From assembly GCA_012934845.2 (NCBI GenBank), contig WNNJ02000411.1:62001-126000 (forward strand): 64,000 nt of DNA, written 5' to 3'. The DNA is from Pomphorhynchus laevis (lineage: Eukaryota; Acanthocephala; Palaeacanthocephala; Echinorhynchida; Pomphorhynchidae). The notes beneath the pieces were generated by a model that ran no database searches, was not told the origin of the DNA, and worked only from the letters and a program-made list of their open reading frames with translations. Position numbers and translations under genes: made by a program. This document shows positions 32,140 through 43,165 of the stretch, piece by piece (the stretch's first letter is position 1; every line of letters begins with the position of its first letter).

Positions 32140-33345
32140 CTAGTCGCAACTAGAGGCGGAAAGGTCACCTTTACCGCTTCCCGTCACGACAAATGGAGTC
32201 GCTTGCCCACGGGCGATATCTTCATTTCCCTCGTTAGCCATAGCCCAGATCGAATCCTTCCGAGCAAGCTTCAGAGCGGCTATGCTCAGCGCTGACCCGT
32301 TTCGTTTCTTAGATTTTGGTGGCTTCTTAATATTGTTGGTCTTCCCAGAAGGAGGAGAACGGAAGGATTCCGCTAATTGACCCACCAATTTTTGGACCAA
32401 TTTTTCAAGTTGAATCATTGATGCCTGATGCTGCATTTCAATAAGTTTAAGAATTTCCGTGTCCGGCATCCTGTCGTCTTTCTTGTTAGACGAGACAGCT
32501 TCCACGAAGCTAGTCGGTTTTGCTGTCACACCCCTGTGTCTCTTTTGATACGCTTTAAAGATTTTACACTTTTTTGACCATGCGGGGTGCTCACCACCGC
32601 AGTTTGCGCAAAATGGCTTACTTTCGCACTTCTCAGGATGTATAGCAGTTGTACCACACACGCCGCACTTATGTGGTAAAGAACATCCAGTGGACCAATG
32701 CCCTCACTGATGACAATTGTTGCAGTGAGGGTACGTTAGTGAGTCGGTTTCGATTATTGAAAATCTCAAATTATACCCCATAAAAGGATTGCATGTCGAA
32801 ATCGATAGTTTTAGAGCTTCATCAACCGGGGCATTGCAGAACGCCACGGGAATGGGGAAGCCTTTAATCCCTTTTATAAAGCGCACGTTAGAGATTTTGT
32901 AATCAGTTTCTAGGGCTGATATATCTTCTTCTGAAATGTATGTGGGCATATTATTTATCTTTATTGTTGCCAGGATTGGTTTGGAAGCAATTATACCTTG
33001 TTCCGAATGCTCTTTTTTAAAGTAGTCGACGTACGACATTGCGAGATCAGGAGTGCAGAATGAGATTTTAATCTCAGATTCATAATATTTAATCGCATTG
33101 AACAATATCCTTTTTTTAAATCGATGGGCAAAGCCTCTTATAAAAACATTGAACATGTTCTGCCTTTCCAGAGGCACCAAAAGTCTGATAATCACCAGGT
33201 TGGATAATTTTGGTACCGGGGGAAGTTCACCCTCCGGAATATATTCAAGAGAAGCTAAATCTCCACTTACCTCGTTTATTGCATTGGCAGGAAAATTAGT
33301 TTTCATTGAGTTCTTTAAACGCTCCGACATGCTAAATTTACTCAT
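32140..33345 (-). pseudogene. LINE-A ORF1 (A5): CCHC protein with one in-frame stop
   Basis: The ATG at 33345 (MSKFSMSERLKN) opens a frame with IPEGELPPVPKLSNLVIIRL, NMFNVFIRGFAHRF, FNAIKYYESEIKISF and ATIKINNMPTYISEEDI. It is interrupted once, inside the first zinc knuckle (CNNCHQ-stop-GHW). Past the stop it continues in the same frame with CGVCGTTAIHPEKC, CANCGGEHPAWSKKC and a long basic tail. Apart from that stop it appears intact (~400 codons). Confidence 0.85.
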
Positions 33346-33448
33346 GAATTTTTCCAAAGTGCATTATTAACGTTGCAGTACTTCTCATTATGTACAATGA
33401 GAAAAGTAAACAACCTAGGAAGTTACCTTATGGCACACTGGATCCAAT

Positions 33449-35345
33449 AATAATATAATACAAATTTATTTAACGTGGCAAATGCATACAAGCTGCCCGC
33501 TCACAAGTCCACTAACAAAAAATGAAAAAGTCAAGCAGATAAATTGTTTAAATGGGATCGGATTTGGCGTTTGAAGCACGGCAAGGAAGTTGATTGGCGT
33601 ATATGAATGGGCAGATGATTCCACGATAGAGGAGCAGCCACCAGGAAAGAGCGGAGTCCAAAGGAAGTAGAGTAGTTTGAGACATGTAAAAGAAGGGAAT
33701 TACAGGAACGCAAGGAACAGTAAACAGGACAAGAATTATCAAGAAAAGGAAGGTTGAAAAATGAAGGGGTAAGAAAAGTTACAAGGCGGAAAGCAACGAG
33801 AAGAAGACGAATTTGAACACGACAATAAATTGTAAGCAAATCGAGAGAAGCAAGATAGTAGGATGTATGATCAGAACGACGAAGACGGAGGAGAATTCGG
33901 ACGGCTGTGTTGACGATGCGTTGTAGGGGAAGAAGAGTGGATTTAGGTGAGTTGGAAAATAGACTAAGACAATAATCGAGTCTAGAAAAAAGGAGAGAAG
34001 ATATGAGAGTCATACAAGAAAGGAAATCGATCAATCTACGAACTTGACGGAGGTTGCGGAGTATCAAGGTAGATAAGCGTACTTTATCTCTAACAAAAGG
34101 TTTAAGTGAAAGTCGGTTGTCAAAATGGAACCCTAGGAAAACGAGATTATCAACGATAGGAATAATTGTAGAATTTAATGATACGAAGGGAGGTTATAAG
34201 CCGGGGCGTCGAGGTAGGATCCACATAATTTTAGATTTTTCAGGATTCAGAGAAAGGCGAAGGGAAGAAAGATGATTGAAAATTGAGACTAGACAGTCCG
34301 AAGCAGAAACACTAAGATCGTGAAAACGATACACAGTTGCATGAGCATCGATTATAATGTAAACAGCATATTGCATAACATGGAAGTTAAATTTATGGGA
34401 AATCGATGACAAATCACCGAGAAGAAGAGAGAAAAGCATATGGCCTAATACGGAGCCTTGTGGAACACCGGTCCGGATGGACGAAGGATGGGAGAGAGAA
34501 GAGTTAGAATTGACACGAAATGTACGGTTTGATAGATATAAAGAAAACCATGATACAGTGGGTAAAGAGAAGCCATAATCATGACGAAGGTGATGGAGAA
34601 CAATCGAGTGATTGACGATGTCAAAAGCAGACGATAGATCAAGAGAAACTATGACACTACATAATTTATGATCGCGTGATATGAGTAAATCATTATAAAC
34701 TTTAAGACAGGCAATTTAAGTAGAGTAATTAGAGCGAAAAGCGGCTTAGAACGGAGGATATAAGTTGGAGGAAAAGAGATATGTATTAACTTGCTTACGA
34801 ACGAGACGCTCAAGGAGTTTAGAGAGGGTTAGGAGAAGTGAGATAGGACTGTACGAAGATGGTAGTGTGGATTCGAGAGATTGCTTTTTGATGAGAGGAC
34901 GAACAGTTGCGCATTTCCAGATAGAAGGAAATGTACGACTACGGATGGACGAGTTGAACAATGTGGTTAGGAAGAGTAAGATAAAGGAGCAGATATTTTT
35001 AAGCAAGTAAGTGGGAATTGGGTCAGAAGGAGGGGTTTTATTAGGTAATGACAGCAGAACTAAAGAAACTTCCCCAGACTAAACGGAAAGGTGGAATAGC
35101 TCTGGGAGGGAAGTATTTAAAGAGAAGAGTGGGTACAAGGGGGCTATGGGTAGTAGGGAAAGTAAATTAGATAGCTTAGTTTGTAGATAAGAAGAAAATT
35201 CATCAGGATTTATATTACAAGGGGTAGATGATCGTGAAAGAATTGAGTTTAAGATTTTCCAATGAGATTTAGAGTTGGAAGATGACTCGAGTTGATTTCG
35301 CCGAAAGATAGTACGTTTAGTACTTTTAAGAATGAGAAAAAAACG
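33449..35345 (-). mobile_element. LINE-B copy 3, 5'-truncated, most complete LINE-B
   Basis: Minus-strand CR1/Jockey-like ORF2 from before the RT to the 3' tail. It encodes LTTLFNSSIRSRTFPSIWKC, YSPISLLLTLSKLLERLVRK, DLSSAFDIVNHSIV, TGVPQGSVLGHMLFSLL, LSLNPEKSKIMW, FVRDKVRLSTLILRNLRQV, then an open 178-codon C-terminus ending with SWNHLPIHIRQSTSLPC and QIRSHLNNLSA. The YADD box is degenerate (MQYAVYIII). The tail at 33,449-33,490 includes TTTATTTAACGTGGCAAATG (+ strand). Confidence 0.8.
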
Positions 35346-35784
35346 GTGACTACTTTTACATAGAAAACTCTTTGAGTTCTGTACGCTTTAATCAAATCTT
35401 ATGTAAATTGGTTCGACCCTTTGATTTTTATAGTAGAAACATTATGTCATCGTGATATTTGGTTTATTTTGCAATTAGCATGATATCCTAACTGTCTCCT
35501 TTGTTTAACAAAGATCTTCGTAATGCATTAAAGGTTTGGAAATCTTTTTTTATTAAAAACAATGGTATCAGTTTTGATTTTTATAGAATCATGATAACTT
35601 GATTTATTACCTAAAAAAAACTTTAATTAGCAAAGTTTTAAATAAAAGTTTACTCAAAAATGTAGGTACAACTCGCACATTTTGGTTTGCATAATTTAAT
35701 TTAAAACGTGTTAACAATTCACTAAGTTCGATAATTGACAGTAAGGATTTATTTTTGATAACTATAGAAAAATTGCGAATGCTT
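35346..35784. other. Interval with no recognised feature
   Basis: AT-rich DNA between LINE-B copy 3 and LINE-A copy A6. A minus-strand open frame (35,607-35,894) is partly the A6 3' UTR, and the remainder matches no family I know. Confidence 0.4.
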
Positions 35785-35785
35785 T

Positions 35786-37462
35786 TAAGATAAGATAAGG
35801 ATTTTCTTAAACAAAACGTGTAACCGATAAAAAACGTGTTACACAGAACAAAACATGCAAGAGAAGACAACAATAATATCAATTCGTTATTCATTCAATC
35901 TTCTATTTATTCTACGGCCTCAGGTCCAGCGGGATCTGAGCCCTCCAGCTAATCCAACACGCCGCTCTTCGACTGAACCACCCGGGGTCTATCACCCCCC
36001 CCCGAAGAATCCAATCTAGGCGGACTATGCGCGGTAATCGCGAGATGAGGAGCTTGAGAAACCTTAGTCTTTGCTCTGGAGGATGTCCTCTCGAAAAGAA
36101 AACTAATCCCGAGATAGCCCAAGTACCCCAGAGGCGCACTTGGGTTTTCCCATTCAACGACAGATGCTGAGCCCGTTTCAGGGCCCACCTAGCTTTCTTC
36201 AGGATACGTTTAAGTCTATCCAGGTCAGCTTTCGCCGACCAGTTCACCGTAACAGTGAACCCCAGATATTTTACTCGACTCGTGAAGATGGGGAGTGGTT
36301 GATTAGTCAATATAGAAGATAGAGCTGAGACTGCTAGTCTCTTTATTTTTTCTTTGTCGCAGGGGTGCCATGAAAGACAACTACCTGCGATTTGGATGAA
36401 TTTAAAATAAGATTGGATAGGGTCAGCTGGTCTGTTAATCTTAAAAAGAAACGGCTGATGTCCGAAGCGACATCTTTGCACCTGCGTCCAGAGAACAGGG
36501 CCGTGGTATCATCAGCGTATACCACTAGATGTTGATCACGTTTAAAATTCTTGAATAGTACAATGGAGGCAGCAAGAAATAAGATAGGAGAAAGTGGGGA
36601 TCCTTGGGGCACACCTGTAATAGGGTAGAACTGACACGCATCAGGGTCGTCTTCATAGTAGAACCTCTTGGTAAACAGTAATATCTCCACCCTGTTAACA
36701 ATTCTCGCAGGCAACCCGAGTGACCTGAGAGAGGAGATAACAAAGGGAATGGAAATGCGGTCAAATGCAGCAGAAAAGTCAAGGAAAACAGCCACAGCTA
36801 GTTGATGGCTATTATCCCTACAAAACTGATGCACTTCACCTATTGCTGAATGAACCGAGCGTCCCTTGACAAACCCGTGAAAACTCGGTGGGATCAAATT
36901 ACGCCTACTTAAATGGTCGCGGATTCTACGCGCAAGCGCTTTTTCGTAGATGGAGATGAGGGAGTTTTGAATCGAAATGGGACGCAGATCTTTGGGACAT
37001 GAAACCGGACTATGCTTTGGTAAGAAAATTCTACGACTAATATTGATGCCGGCTACATCGGATGGTGAGGCTAAAAGCATTGTGACGGCCACTTCTCTTC
37101 TTTGATCGGCTGTCAAAAGCTGACAGACTCGAGAAGATAGTGGAGCGACGGATTTAGAGGTGCCCGGAAGTGGCCCCCAGGAGTTAAGGATATCTGTAAC
37201 AGATAAGTCCCTGCTCCTGAAGTCACCCCAAGGCGGGATTGGTTGGGGAGATTGAGTGGCTCCATAATTATGTAGGGATAGTGACTCCTTCAAAACATTA
37301 TCAAGGCCTATACTACCAATCCAACCCAAAGCTCTATCCTTCCAACAGACAAACTTCTCCTTCTTGAATATATTCCAGAAGGAAGACTGAGAAGGGTTAA
37401 GGTGATCGATGTTCGCCTTATCCCTGCTCAGCTGGAACCTATATCTAGTGCTCCAGTATTCA
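35786..37462 (-). mobile_element. LINE-A copy A6, 5'-truncated, near twin of A3
   Basis: Minus-strand 3' ~1.68 kb of a LINE-A with tail CCTTATCTTATCTTAA (35,800-35,785) and the last ~520 codons of ORF2: GWIGSIGLDNVLKESLSLHN, FLDFSAAFDRISIPF, GVPQGSPLSPILF, VVYADDTTALF. The main frame is open from 37329 to 36343. It is broken near 36,345 by one missing base in an A/T run relative to A3, whereas A3 is broken elsewhere. Differences from A3 are few per kilobase by eye. It ends abruptly at 37,462 next to non-element sequence. Confidence 0.9.
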
Positions 37463-37511
37463 CGAATGTTTTTGCTCGTAATTTTTTCGTATCACATGCG
37501 TACATTGACAT

Positions 37512-37552
37512 ATCCTCGATCGTGAGTGTTTGTTACACTCAAGATCGAGGAT
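37512..37552. repeat. Near-perfect hairpin, 18-bp arms, 5-nt loop
   Basis: Arms 37512-37529 and 37535-37552 (ATCCTCGATC...GAGTGT) pair with one mismatch around the loop TTGTT. It sits between the truncated 5' edge of A6 and the start of a LINE-D fragment. Confidence 0.85.
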
Positions 37553-37765
37553 GTGCGATTAGAATTTACAATATTAAAAGCAAATACTGATTCATATCCA
37601 GATTTTCTTACAACTGTATATCTTAAAAATTACGAGTTTAAAATGTGTTATCCTCTATATAAGATATTTACTGCATCCCTTCATATTCGTCAATTAGCCG
37701 CTGTATGGAGAAATTCGATTGTAAGATCTGTATTTAAGGAAGGTAACTGTTCATCATTTGGCGAA
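37553..37765 (+). pseudogene. LINE-D RT N-terminal fragment
   Basis: One open frame with LEFTILKANTDSYPDFLTTV, KNYEFKMCYPLYKIFTASLH and VWRNSIVRSVFKEGNCSSFG, the pre-catalytic RT region also present at 26.3 kb. It joins LINE-C sequence at ~37,765-37,812. Confidence 0.65.
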
Positions 37766-37811
37766 AAGGCTAAGGCATTAATCGATTTTAGGGAAAAGAA
37801 GCGATGAAAGA

Positions 37812-39930
37812 AGAGACTTACAAGAACGGAAGTCGATAAATGGGGCGGATACGGCGGATGTCGCGGAGAATTAAGTTAGACGAGCGGACCTTGTCACGGA
37901 CGAAGGGTTTAAGGGAAAGTGGATCATCGAAATGGAAGCCTAAGAAAGCGAGATTGTGGACTATGGGGATGATCGATGAGGCAAAAGATACAGTGGGATG
38001 AGGTATGTTTGGTTTACGGGGGAGTTCCACATTATTTTGGACTTGTCGGGTTTAGAACGAGATGGATATTGGAGAGACGTTCGTAGATAGAAGAAAGACA
38101 GTTCGAGGCAGAAATGCCGATATCGTGTATGCGATGTGCGGGTGCATGAGCATAGATGAGAATGTCATTAACGTATTGCATGACGTTAAAGAATAAAGGA
38201 TTGATAAACGGAGAGAGATCGCCAAGCAGAAGAGAGAAAAGCAGGGGATCTAGGACTGAACCTTGTGGGACCCCGCAAAAGATAGAGATGGGAGGGGAGG
38301 ATGAAGAATTAGAACAGGCGCGAAAGGAACGGTCGGATAGATATGAGGCAAACCATACAACAGAGGAAGAAGAAAAGCCGTAATCATAACGAAGCCGAGA
38401 AAGGAGGACGGAGTGGTCGACAATGTCGAAGGCGGGGAGAGGTCAAGGGAGATGAGAACACTATATAGAGCCTTGTCTCGAGAAATGAGTAAGTCGTTGT
38501 AAACTTTCATGCAGGCGATTTCTGTGGAGTGATTAGAGCGGAAAGCGGATTGGAAAGGAGGGTACAGATTGGATGAGGAGAGATAAGCGTTGATCTGTAT
38601 TAAGATGAGGCGTTCTAAGAGCTTAGAAAGAGTAGGGAGTAGTGAAATGGGGCGATAGCTAGATGGAAGTGAGCGGTCGAGCGATTGTTACTTTAGGAGG
38701 GGACGAACGATATCGGATTTCCAGTGTGAAGGGAAGTTACAACTGCGGATGGACGAGTTAAACAAGGTTGTGATCGATGAGCATATGGATTTAAGTATGT
38801 GGGTAGGCAGGGGATCGGCAGGTGAGGTTTTGCTGTGCAAGGACGTGAGAACAGATGAGATTTCGGAAGGTGATACAGGTAGAAAATGAAAGAGTTCCGG
38901 GAGGATAAGGCTAGGCGAGGCAGAGTGTAATAGGATGGAGACTGGGATGTGAGAGAGCAACGTCGATACTTTGGTCTGGAGAAATGACGAATAATCATGG
39001 GAATTGATGTTGCACGACGGAGAGGAGCGAGCAATGATTAAGTTAAAAGTATGTCATAGTCTTAGAGTTGAATGAAGTGATGATTTTATGATGCCAGAAG
39101 GAGTTACATTTGGTACGTAGTAGGTGGAGATGAGACCGGCGATGAGCAAGATAGGTATCACGGAAAGACGGAGTGATCGAGCGGAAATCACGTCTGAGAG
39201 AGCGGTGATAGACTCGAAAAGCATGACGGAGTCGCCGCTTTGAGAGTAGGCATTGGATGTCAAACCATGGGGCACGGTGCAAGCGACGATGTAGGTGAGG
39301 CTTGAAGTGCAAGAGAAGATCGAGAGTGGATGTGAGTTTATAATAGAAAAGAAAGGCGAGATCGTGAGGAGAGGAATATGTTATTGTCGGATAGGATAGA
39401 GACGATTTGAGTAAGGCAGAGCGGAGAACGGAGAGGTCAAGATTTTTTCAAGGGCGACGTAGGATTGTAGGTGTGTGAGGAGGGGTGTGGTTGTGAGTGA
39501 GATCAAGGGTTACGAGAAAGTGATCGGATAGACCAGGATCAGAGATGGACACTGGGGTGTAGGCAGCAAAATGATTTGGGACAGCGATGATGTCGAGTGC
39601 CCCACCAAGGATATGTGTGGGGGCAGTGGAGATTAGTTTGTAATTGTAGTTGCATAGAATGTTGATGAACTGGATAGACACATAGGGGAGATGGAGCGCC
39701 ATTGAATTTCTGGGCGGGTGTGGACAACTTGAAAATTTCCGTCGATGTTTCGGATAGAGAGAGATGTTTCGCCGTTTTCCTCGCGACGGCGTTTTTCGAT
39801 GCGGGCAGATGAGAGTTGAGCGATTTCGGAGGGGGTGCGATCGGGGAAAATGTGAATGGCTGATGAGGACATGAGCTTGAATCGTTGGGAGAGGACAGAA
39901 GACGCGTGATAGCAATGCTTGAAAACAATT
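37812..39930 (-). pseudogene. LINE-C ORF2 (copy 2): endonuclease and RT remnants
   Basis: In order on the minus strand: endonuclease end (NILCNYNYKLISTAPTHILG, DPGLSDHFLVTLDL at ~39,650-39,490), linker (RAPWFDIQCLLSKRRLRHAF), RT start (SPSEISSVLTSLHSKTSPAD, TLFNSSIRSCNFPSHWKSD, IVRPLLK at ~38,700), RT middle (KVYNDLLISRDKALYSVLIS) and post-RT (NLAFLGFHFDDPLSLKPFVR, DKVRSSNLILRDIRRIR at ~37,850). The frames change repeatedly and no single frame spans the catalytic core. Confidence 0.8.
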
Positions 39931-40697
39931 TTTAGGATAGGGGGCTGGTAAGGATTAAGTTGAGAAGATTTATTTGGGCGGATGAATGCGACAGGAGAGA
40001 TGTTGTTGAAAAAGGATGGTTTATCCTTAGGAACAAGATACGAGAGGATGGATCTGAATGTGGGAACATCGTGGTCGAGACGTGCTTGTGGAGATAAAGA
40101 GGTGGAAGGAGTGATATTAGTGACGATGACGCAACGATCGCGAGAAGGAAAGCGTTTCCGTAAAGGAGGACGAGTAACTTGAGTTGGTGAGATCAAGATA
40201 GGAGAGCTGGGAGTTGAGGATATCGAGGGAGTAGGTTTAACAGCGGAAGACAAAGAGGATTTGGATAATATAGAGGGTTTTGAGCGATGTGAGGAAAGGT
40301 TATGAGTAAAAGGACTGTGGGGGTTAGTGGTGGTGATTTTGATTGAGGGATGTAGGTTATTGAGAAACGAGACAGAAGATAAGATACGGAGGGTGTCGGG
40401 AAGTGAAGACATAGGATTAGAAGTGCATGTGATGACAGGATTAGTGGATGGACAAAAGATATCAGAAACGACTGGACTGGTTTGAGTGGACACCTTGGAG
40501 GTTGTTATGTTTTTATGGGAAAGGTCGCGTATGAGTTTGTTGGCACAAAAGCCGCATAGGAAGTCTTCTTTAGACTTACCGCTGTCGCATGCGATTGTAG
40601 TCCAGACGCTGCAGTCCTGTGTTGAGCACTGTACTTGTAGTTGAGCACAGTTGGTGTCGGTCGTAGCTGTCTTCTTACGTCCTCCCATTGACGTCAT
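39633..40697 (-). CDS. LINE-C ORF1: intact 354-aa Cys-rich N-terminal protein
   Basis: An uninterrupted frame. The first ~60 residues (MTSMGGRKKTATTDTNCAQL, QVQCSTQDCSVWTTIACDSG, FLCGFCANKL) form a Cys-rich segment reminiscent of the PHD-like finger in some CR1 ORF1s, but the spacing does not match a canonical PHD finger. A Ser/Thr/Pro-rich middle (~residues 90-200) is likely disordered. The C-terminal part has KDKPSFFNNISPVAFIRPNK, HASSVLSQRFKLMSSSAI, FPDRTPSEIAQLSSARIEKR, REENGETSLSIRN. The expected role is nucleic-acid binding. Confidence 0.7.
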   Translation of the reverse strand: MTSMGGRKKTATTDTNCAQLQVQCSTQDCSVWTTIACDSGKSKEDFLCGFCANKLIRDLSHKNITTSKVSTQTSPVVSDIFCPSTNPVITCTSNPMSSLPDTLRILSSVSFLNNLHPSIKITTTNPHSPFTHNLSSHRSKPSILSKSSLSSAVKPTPSISSTPSSPILISPTQVTRPPLRKRFPSRDRCVIVTNITPSTSLSPQARLDHDVPTFRSILSYLVPKDKPSFFNNISPVAFIRPNKSSQLNPYQPPILKIVFKHCYHASSVLSQRFKLMSSSAIHIFPDRTPSEIAQLSSARIEKRRREENGETSLSIRNIDGNFQVVHTRPEIQWRSISPMCLSSSSTFYATTITN

Positions 40698-40703
40698 TGT
40701 GTG

Positions 40704-40915
40704 TTAAAACTGTTCAATTTGCTGGATTGATCTGAAACTGGATTGATCTGGAACTGGATTGATCTGGAACTGGATTGATCTGGAACTGGATTGATCTGGA
40801 ACTGGATTGATCTGGAACTGGATTGATCTGGAACTGGATTGATTTGGAACTGGATTGATCTGGAACTGGATTGATATGGAACTGGATTGATCTGAAACTG
40901 GATTGATTGTATGTA
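40704..40915. repeat. 16-bp minisatellite upstream of LINE-C ORF1
   Basis: About 12 tandem units of GGATTGATCTGGAACT with occasional substitutions. It starts a few bases upstream of the LINE-C ORF1 ATG (40697, reading leftwards), so it occupies the element's 5' region. A copy with ~8 units lies at 27,625-27,755. Confidence 0.9.
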
Positions 40916-40959
40916 TTTTAGATTGTATGCTTAAGCTGTAAATATTTTTTGAAGTCATA

Positions 40960-41900
40960 TGATATCTTACATATTTGTCATATGATATCTTACATGGATT
41001 TAGGAAAAAGCGTTCCACCCTAAATGTCAATGCCATATTTTTCGACTTTTCCAAAGCATTTGATCTTGTAAATCATGACATTTTGTCAGTAAAAATTTGA
41101 ACACTAGGATTACACACTGTTATAAAACACAGTAGAAGAAGCTTTTGTTTTAAACCGTACCTGTCAGGTTTGTATAAATAATGCTTTCTATAGAATTTAT
41201 TCTAAAAATGCTGGTGTAACTTGAAATGGTCTTAGGTTCACTGTTGTTCGCTATATATGCTAATGAATGACCATCTTATTTACTTAATATTCATACTATA
41301 TGCAGATAACTTGTAGGTATGGCGTTTAATTAGAACATTAGCTGATGCCAAATGCAGTCTGATATCGACATAATTTATAAGTGGTCGTACGCAAATCGTA
41401 TTTGCATAAATACGTTTAAATTTGTGTATGTGAATCTACGGTTCCAAACGAGCTAGAGTTTGACTATCAATTCGATAGTATTTGTATTGAGCCTTTTGAA
41501 TACGTCAAGGATCTCAGAATATATATCTCGATTAATATCTATATTAAGCGTTATTCTGAATACGTGTGCTCTAAAGATAATCATATAATTAAAGTTTTAT
41601 GCCGAACATTAAGTTTTTTTTAAATCGAAGGACATTCAAAATTTTTTCTAATGCATATGTGATGAACTGCTTGTTGTATGCTTTTTCCTGCATTTATCTT
41701 CGTACAAGAGTGTATTGCGGAGAGCAACTGGGCTTGTCAAACTAATGCATTTACTACCTTATAACAATATATTGAACTATTAAGGCTAAAAGCAACTGAA
41801 AACACTAAGATCGTTAAACGACTCATGTGCGACACGGAGATCATTGCACGATCCACGTCATGTTTTGAGTAATATCTTCATTGTTTGTTCGGGTTGCAAA
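40960..41900 (+). pseudogene. LINE-D RT fragment (catalytic box to C-terminus)
   Basis: The + strand pieces are HGFRKKRSTLNVNAIFFDFS, KAFDLVNHDIL (~41,000-41,080), YADNL-like (~41,305), NELEFDYQFDSICIEPFEYV, KDLRIYISINIYIKRYSEYV and CSKDNHIIKVLCRTL (41,440-41,610), then ECIAESNWACQ. The order matches a CR1-like RT from the first aspartate box to the thumb region. Many stops and frame changes are present. It continues where the 26.3 kb and 37.5 kb LINE-D fragments stop. Confidence 0.6.
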
Positions 41901-41977
41901 TTATGCGGACATCCGTTAATTTTGACCCCTCGAAGATATTCGCTCGATAGAATTATGACATTCGAATTAACGTTCGA

Positions 41978-42310
41978 TCCTAGGATTTATTTTAACGTGG
42001 CAAATGCGTGCCGATGCAAGCTTACATGACCACGAAAAAATCTAAATCATATATTGAGAAGGTGGGAACGAAGGCGGTATTTGAATGTGATAAAGGAGAG
42101 AGCGCGGAGGACGTTGAGAGGAAGCTGATTCCAGGCGAGGGGCGGCGTCAAAGAAGCACCGGAGACCGTAGTTGTTAGACTAATTGGGAACACTGAGTAA
42201 GAGGTAATGACGGTAACGCAGTGATAGAGATGTGGGACGAGTGTCGTCTAAGAAAGTTAAGTTGATGAACGATGCGGATCCGACAGCGATGAGACGAAAA
42301 GTTACAATAA
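41978..42310 (-). mobile_element. LINE-C 3' terminal fragment
   Basis: Minus-strand LINE-C end. The tail region at 41,978-42,035 includes ATTTTAACGTGGCAAATGCG on the + strand. Upstream are C-terminal coding remnants (LDDTRPTSLSLR-like and SWNQLP-like). It is truncated at ~42,310. Confidence 0.65.
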
Positions 42311-42319
42311 ATTGAATGG

Positions 42320-43160
42320 AAATCATCTGAAAGCACCGCACACTGTTAACTAATGATTTTTTAATTTTATAATAACGTTTTCACCATACTTGGTGTGATG
42401 CAACTTTTGAGTTTTACTCGGTATGTTGTCTGTAATAATAAAATAACCTATTCTTCTTATTTACATCATTACTGAATACGTAATTCGAAAATGATTTTCA
42501 AACTGATCTGCATACCATTTACAATCCAATTCATTTTAAAGGGGCATAATTACGGTGTCAGTTTATTCATTTTTTCTAGAACATTTGCAATTTATCTATT
42601 ACTAGTATTTAAATCAGTGTTCTTCTATTGTATTTCATCGTATCATTTTATCAAGCAACTCAGCTTTACTGTTCCATTTGACTAATCCTTTGTCGCAAAA
42701 TGTAATAACTTATAATGTTGTAATTAATAATATGCTGTGCGGTCTTTACGATCACTGCAATCACTTTAATCGCTAGTTGTGTTCCTGATAAAACAATGAT
42801 TGTTATTTTTGAAATTGACTATCGGTAAGACACATAATAATAAAATTATAATTTATTCATTAATGATTATAATTATAATTTATTAAAATTTATAATTTAT
42901 TATTAATTTAGTATAACTTATAATGTGTAAGACAAACATTAAGATTTCAACGATTCGCTATTTTTGATTGAAATGGCCTCATATATAGTACTTGTTTCCG
43001 TTATAAGTGCTCTTATGAGTGCTCAGAGATCATCCAGTTGTAGTCGATCAATAGATTTTGTTTTTGAAATTTAAATATTGGGAGCTGTTGTTGACGAAGA
43101 AAAAACAGACAGCTTTATAATCGGTTGTATTTTGTTTGATTTGAATAACACAACATTGTG
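42320..43160. other. AT-rich flank upstream of the kinase, no recognised gene
   Basis: The stretch holds TAATTTATTA-type repeats at ~42,840-42,930 and a short hydrophobic open frame (42,491-42,685) with no motif. It is likely unique DNA upstream of the ethanolamine kinase. Confidence 0.4.
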
Positions 43161-43165
43161 TAAGA

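Larger units (their letters stand above)
29786..33390 (-). mobile_element. LINE-A copy A5, near full length
   Basis: A minus-strand LINE-A of ~3.6 kb: ORF1 33345-32140, ORF2 32105-29924, then ~130 nt of 3' UTR ending AATAAAACCCTTACTTACTT (29,805-29,786). That tail groups it with A4. There is an internal deletion in the endonuclease. Its 5' edge near 33,390 lies beside a small inverted repeat (TTCTCATT/AATGAGAA). Confidence 0.85.
37812..40697 (-). mobile_element. LINE-C copy 2, longest copy, 3'-truncated
   Basis: Minus-strand element with an intact ORF1 (40697-39633) and a decayed ORF2 (39930-37812) that stops after the RIRPI segment, so the 3' end is missing. Upstream of ORF1 lies a 16-bp minisatellite that appears to belong to the 5' region, since it also precedes the LINE-C 5' end at 27.6 kb. 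The DNA is richer in G+C than its flanks. Confidence 0.8.

Noticed and set aside
35607-35894. 95-residue open frame (-)
   Set aside because: Its first third is LINE-A 3' UTR and the rest matches nothing. AT-rich chance frame.
38156-38383. Acidic/basic 75-residue open frame on the + strand
   Set aside because: It is antisense to LINE-C RT coding sequence and reflects its composition.
40704-41054. CRISPR-like array
   Set aside because: The units are directly contiguous with no unique spacers, and the genome is eukaryotic. It is a minisatellite.
42491-42685. Small hydrophobic membrane protein
   Set aside because: The hydrophobicity follows from AT-rich codons. There is no start context, motif or conserved neighbour.
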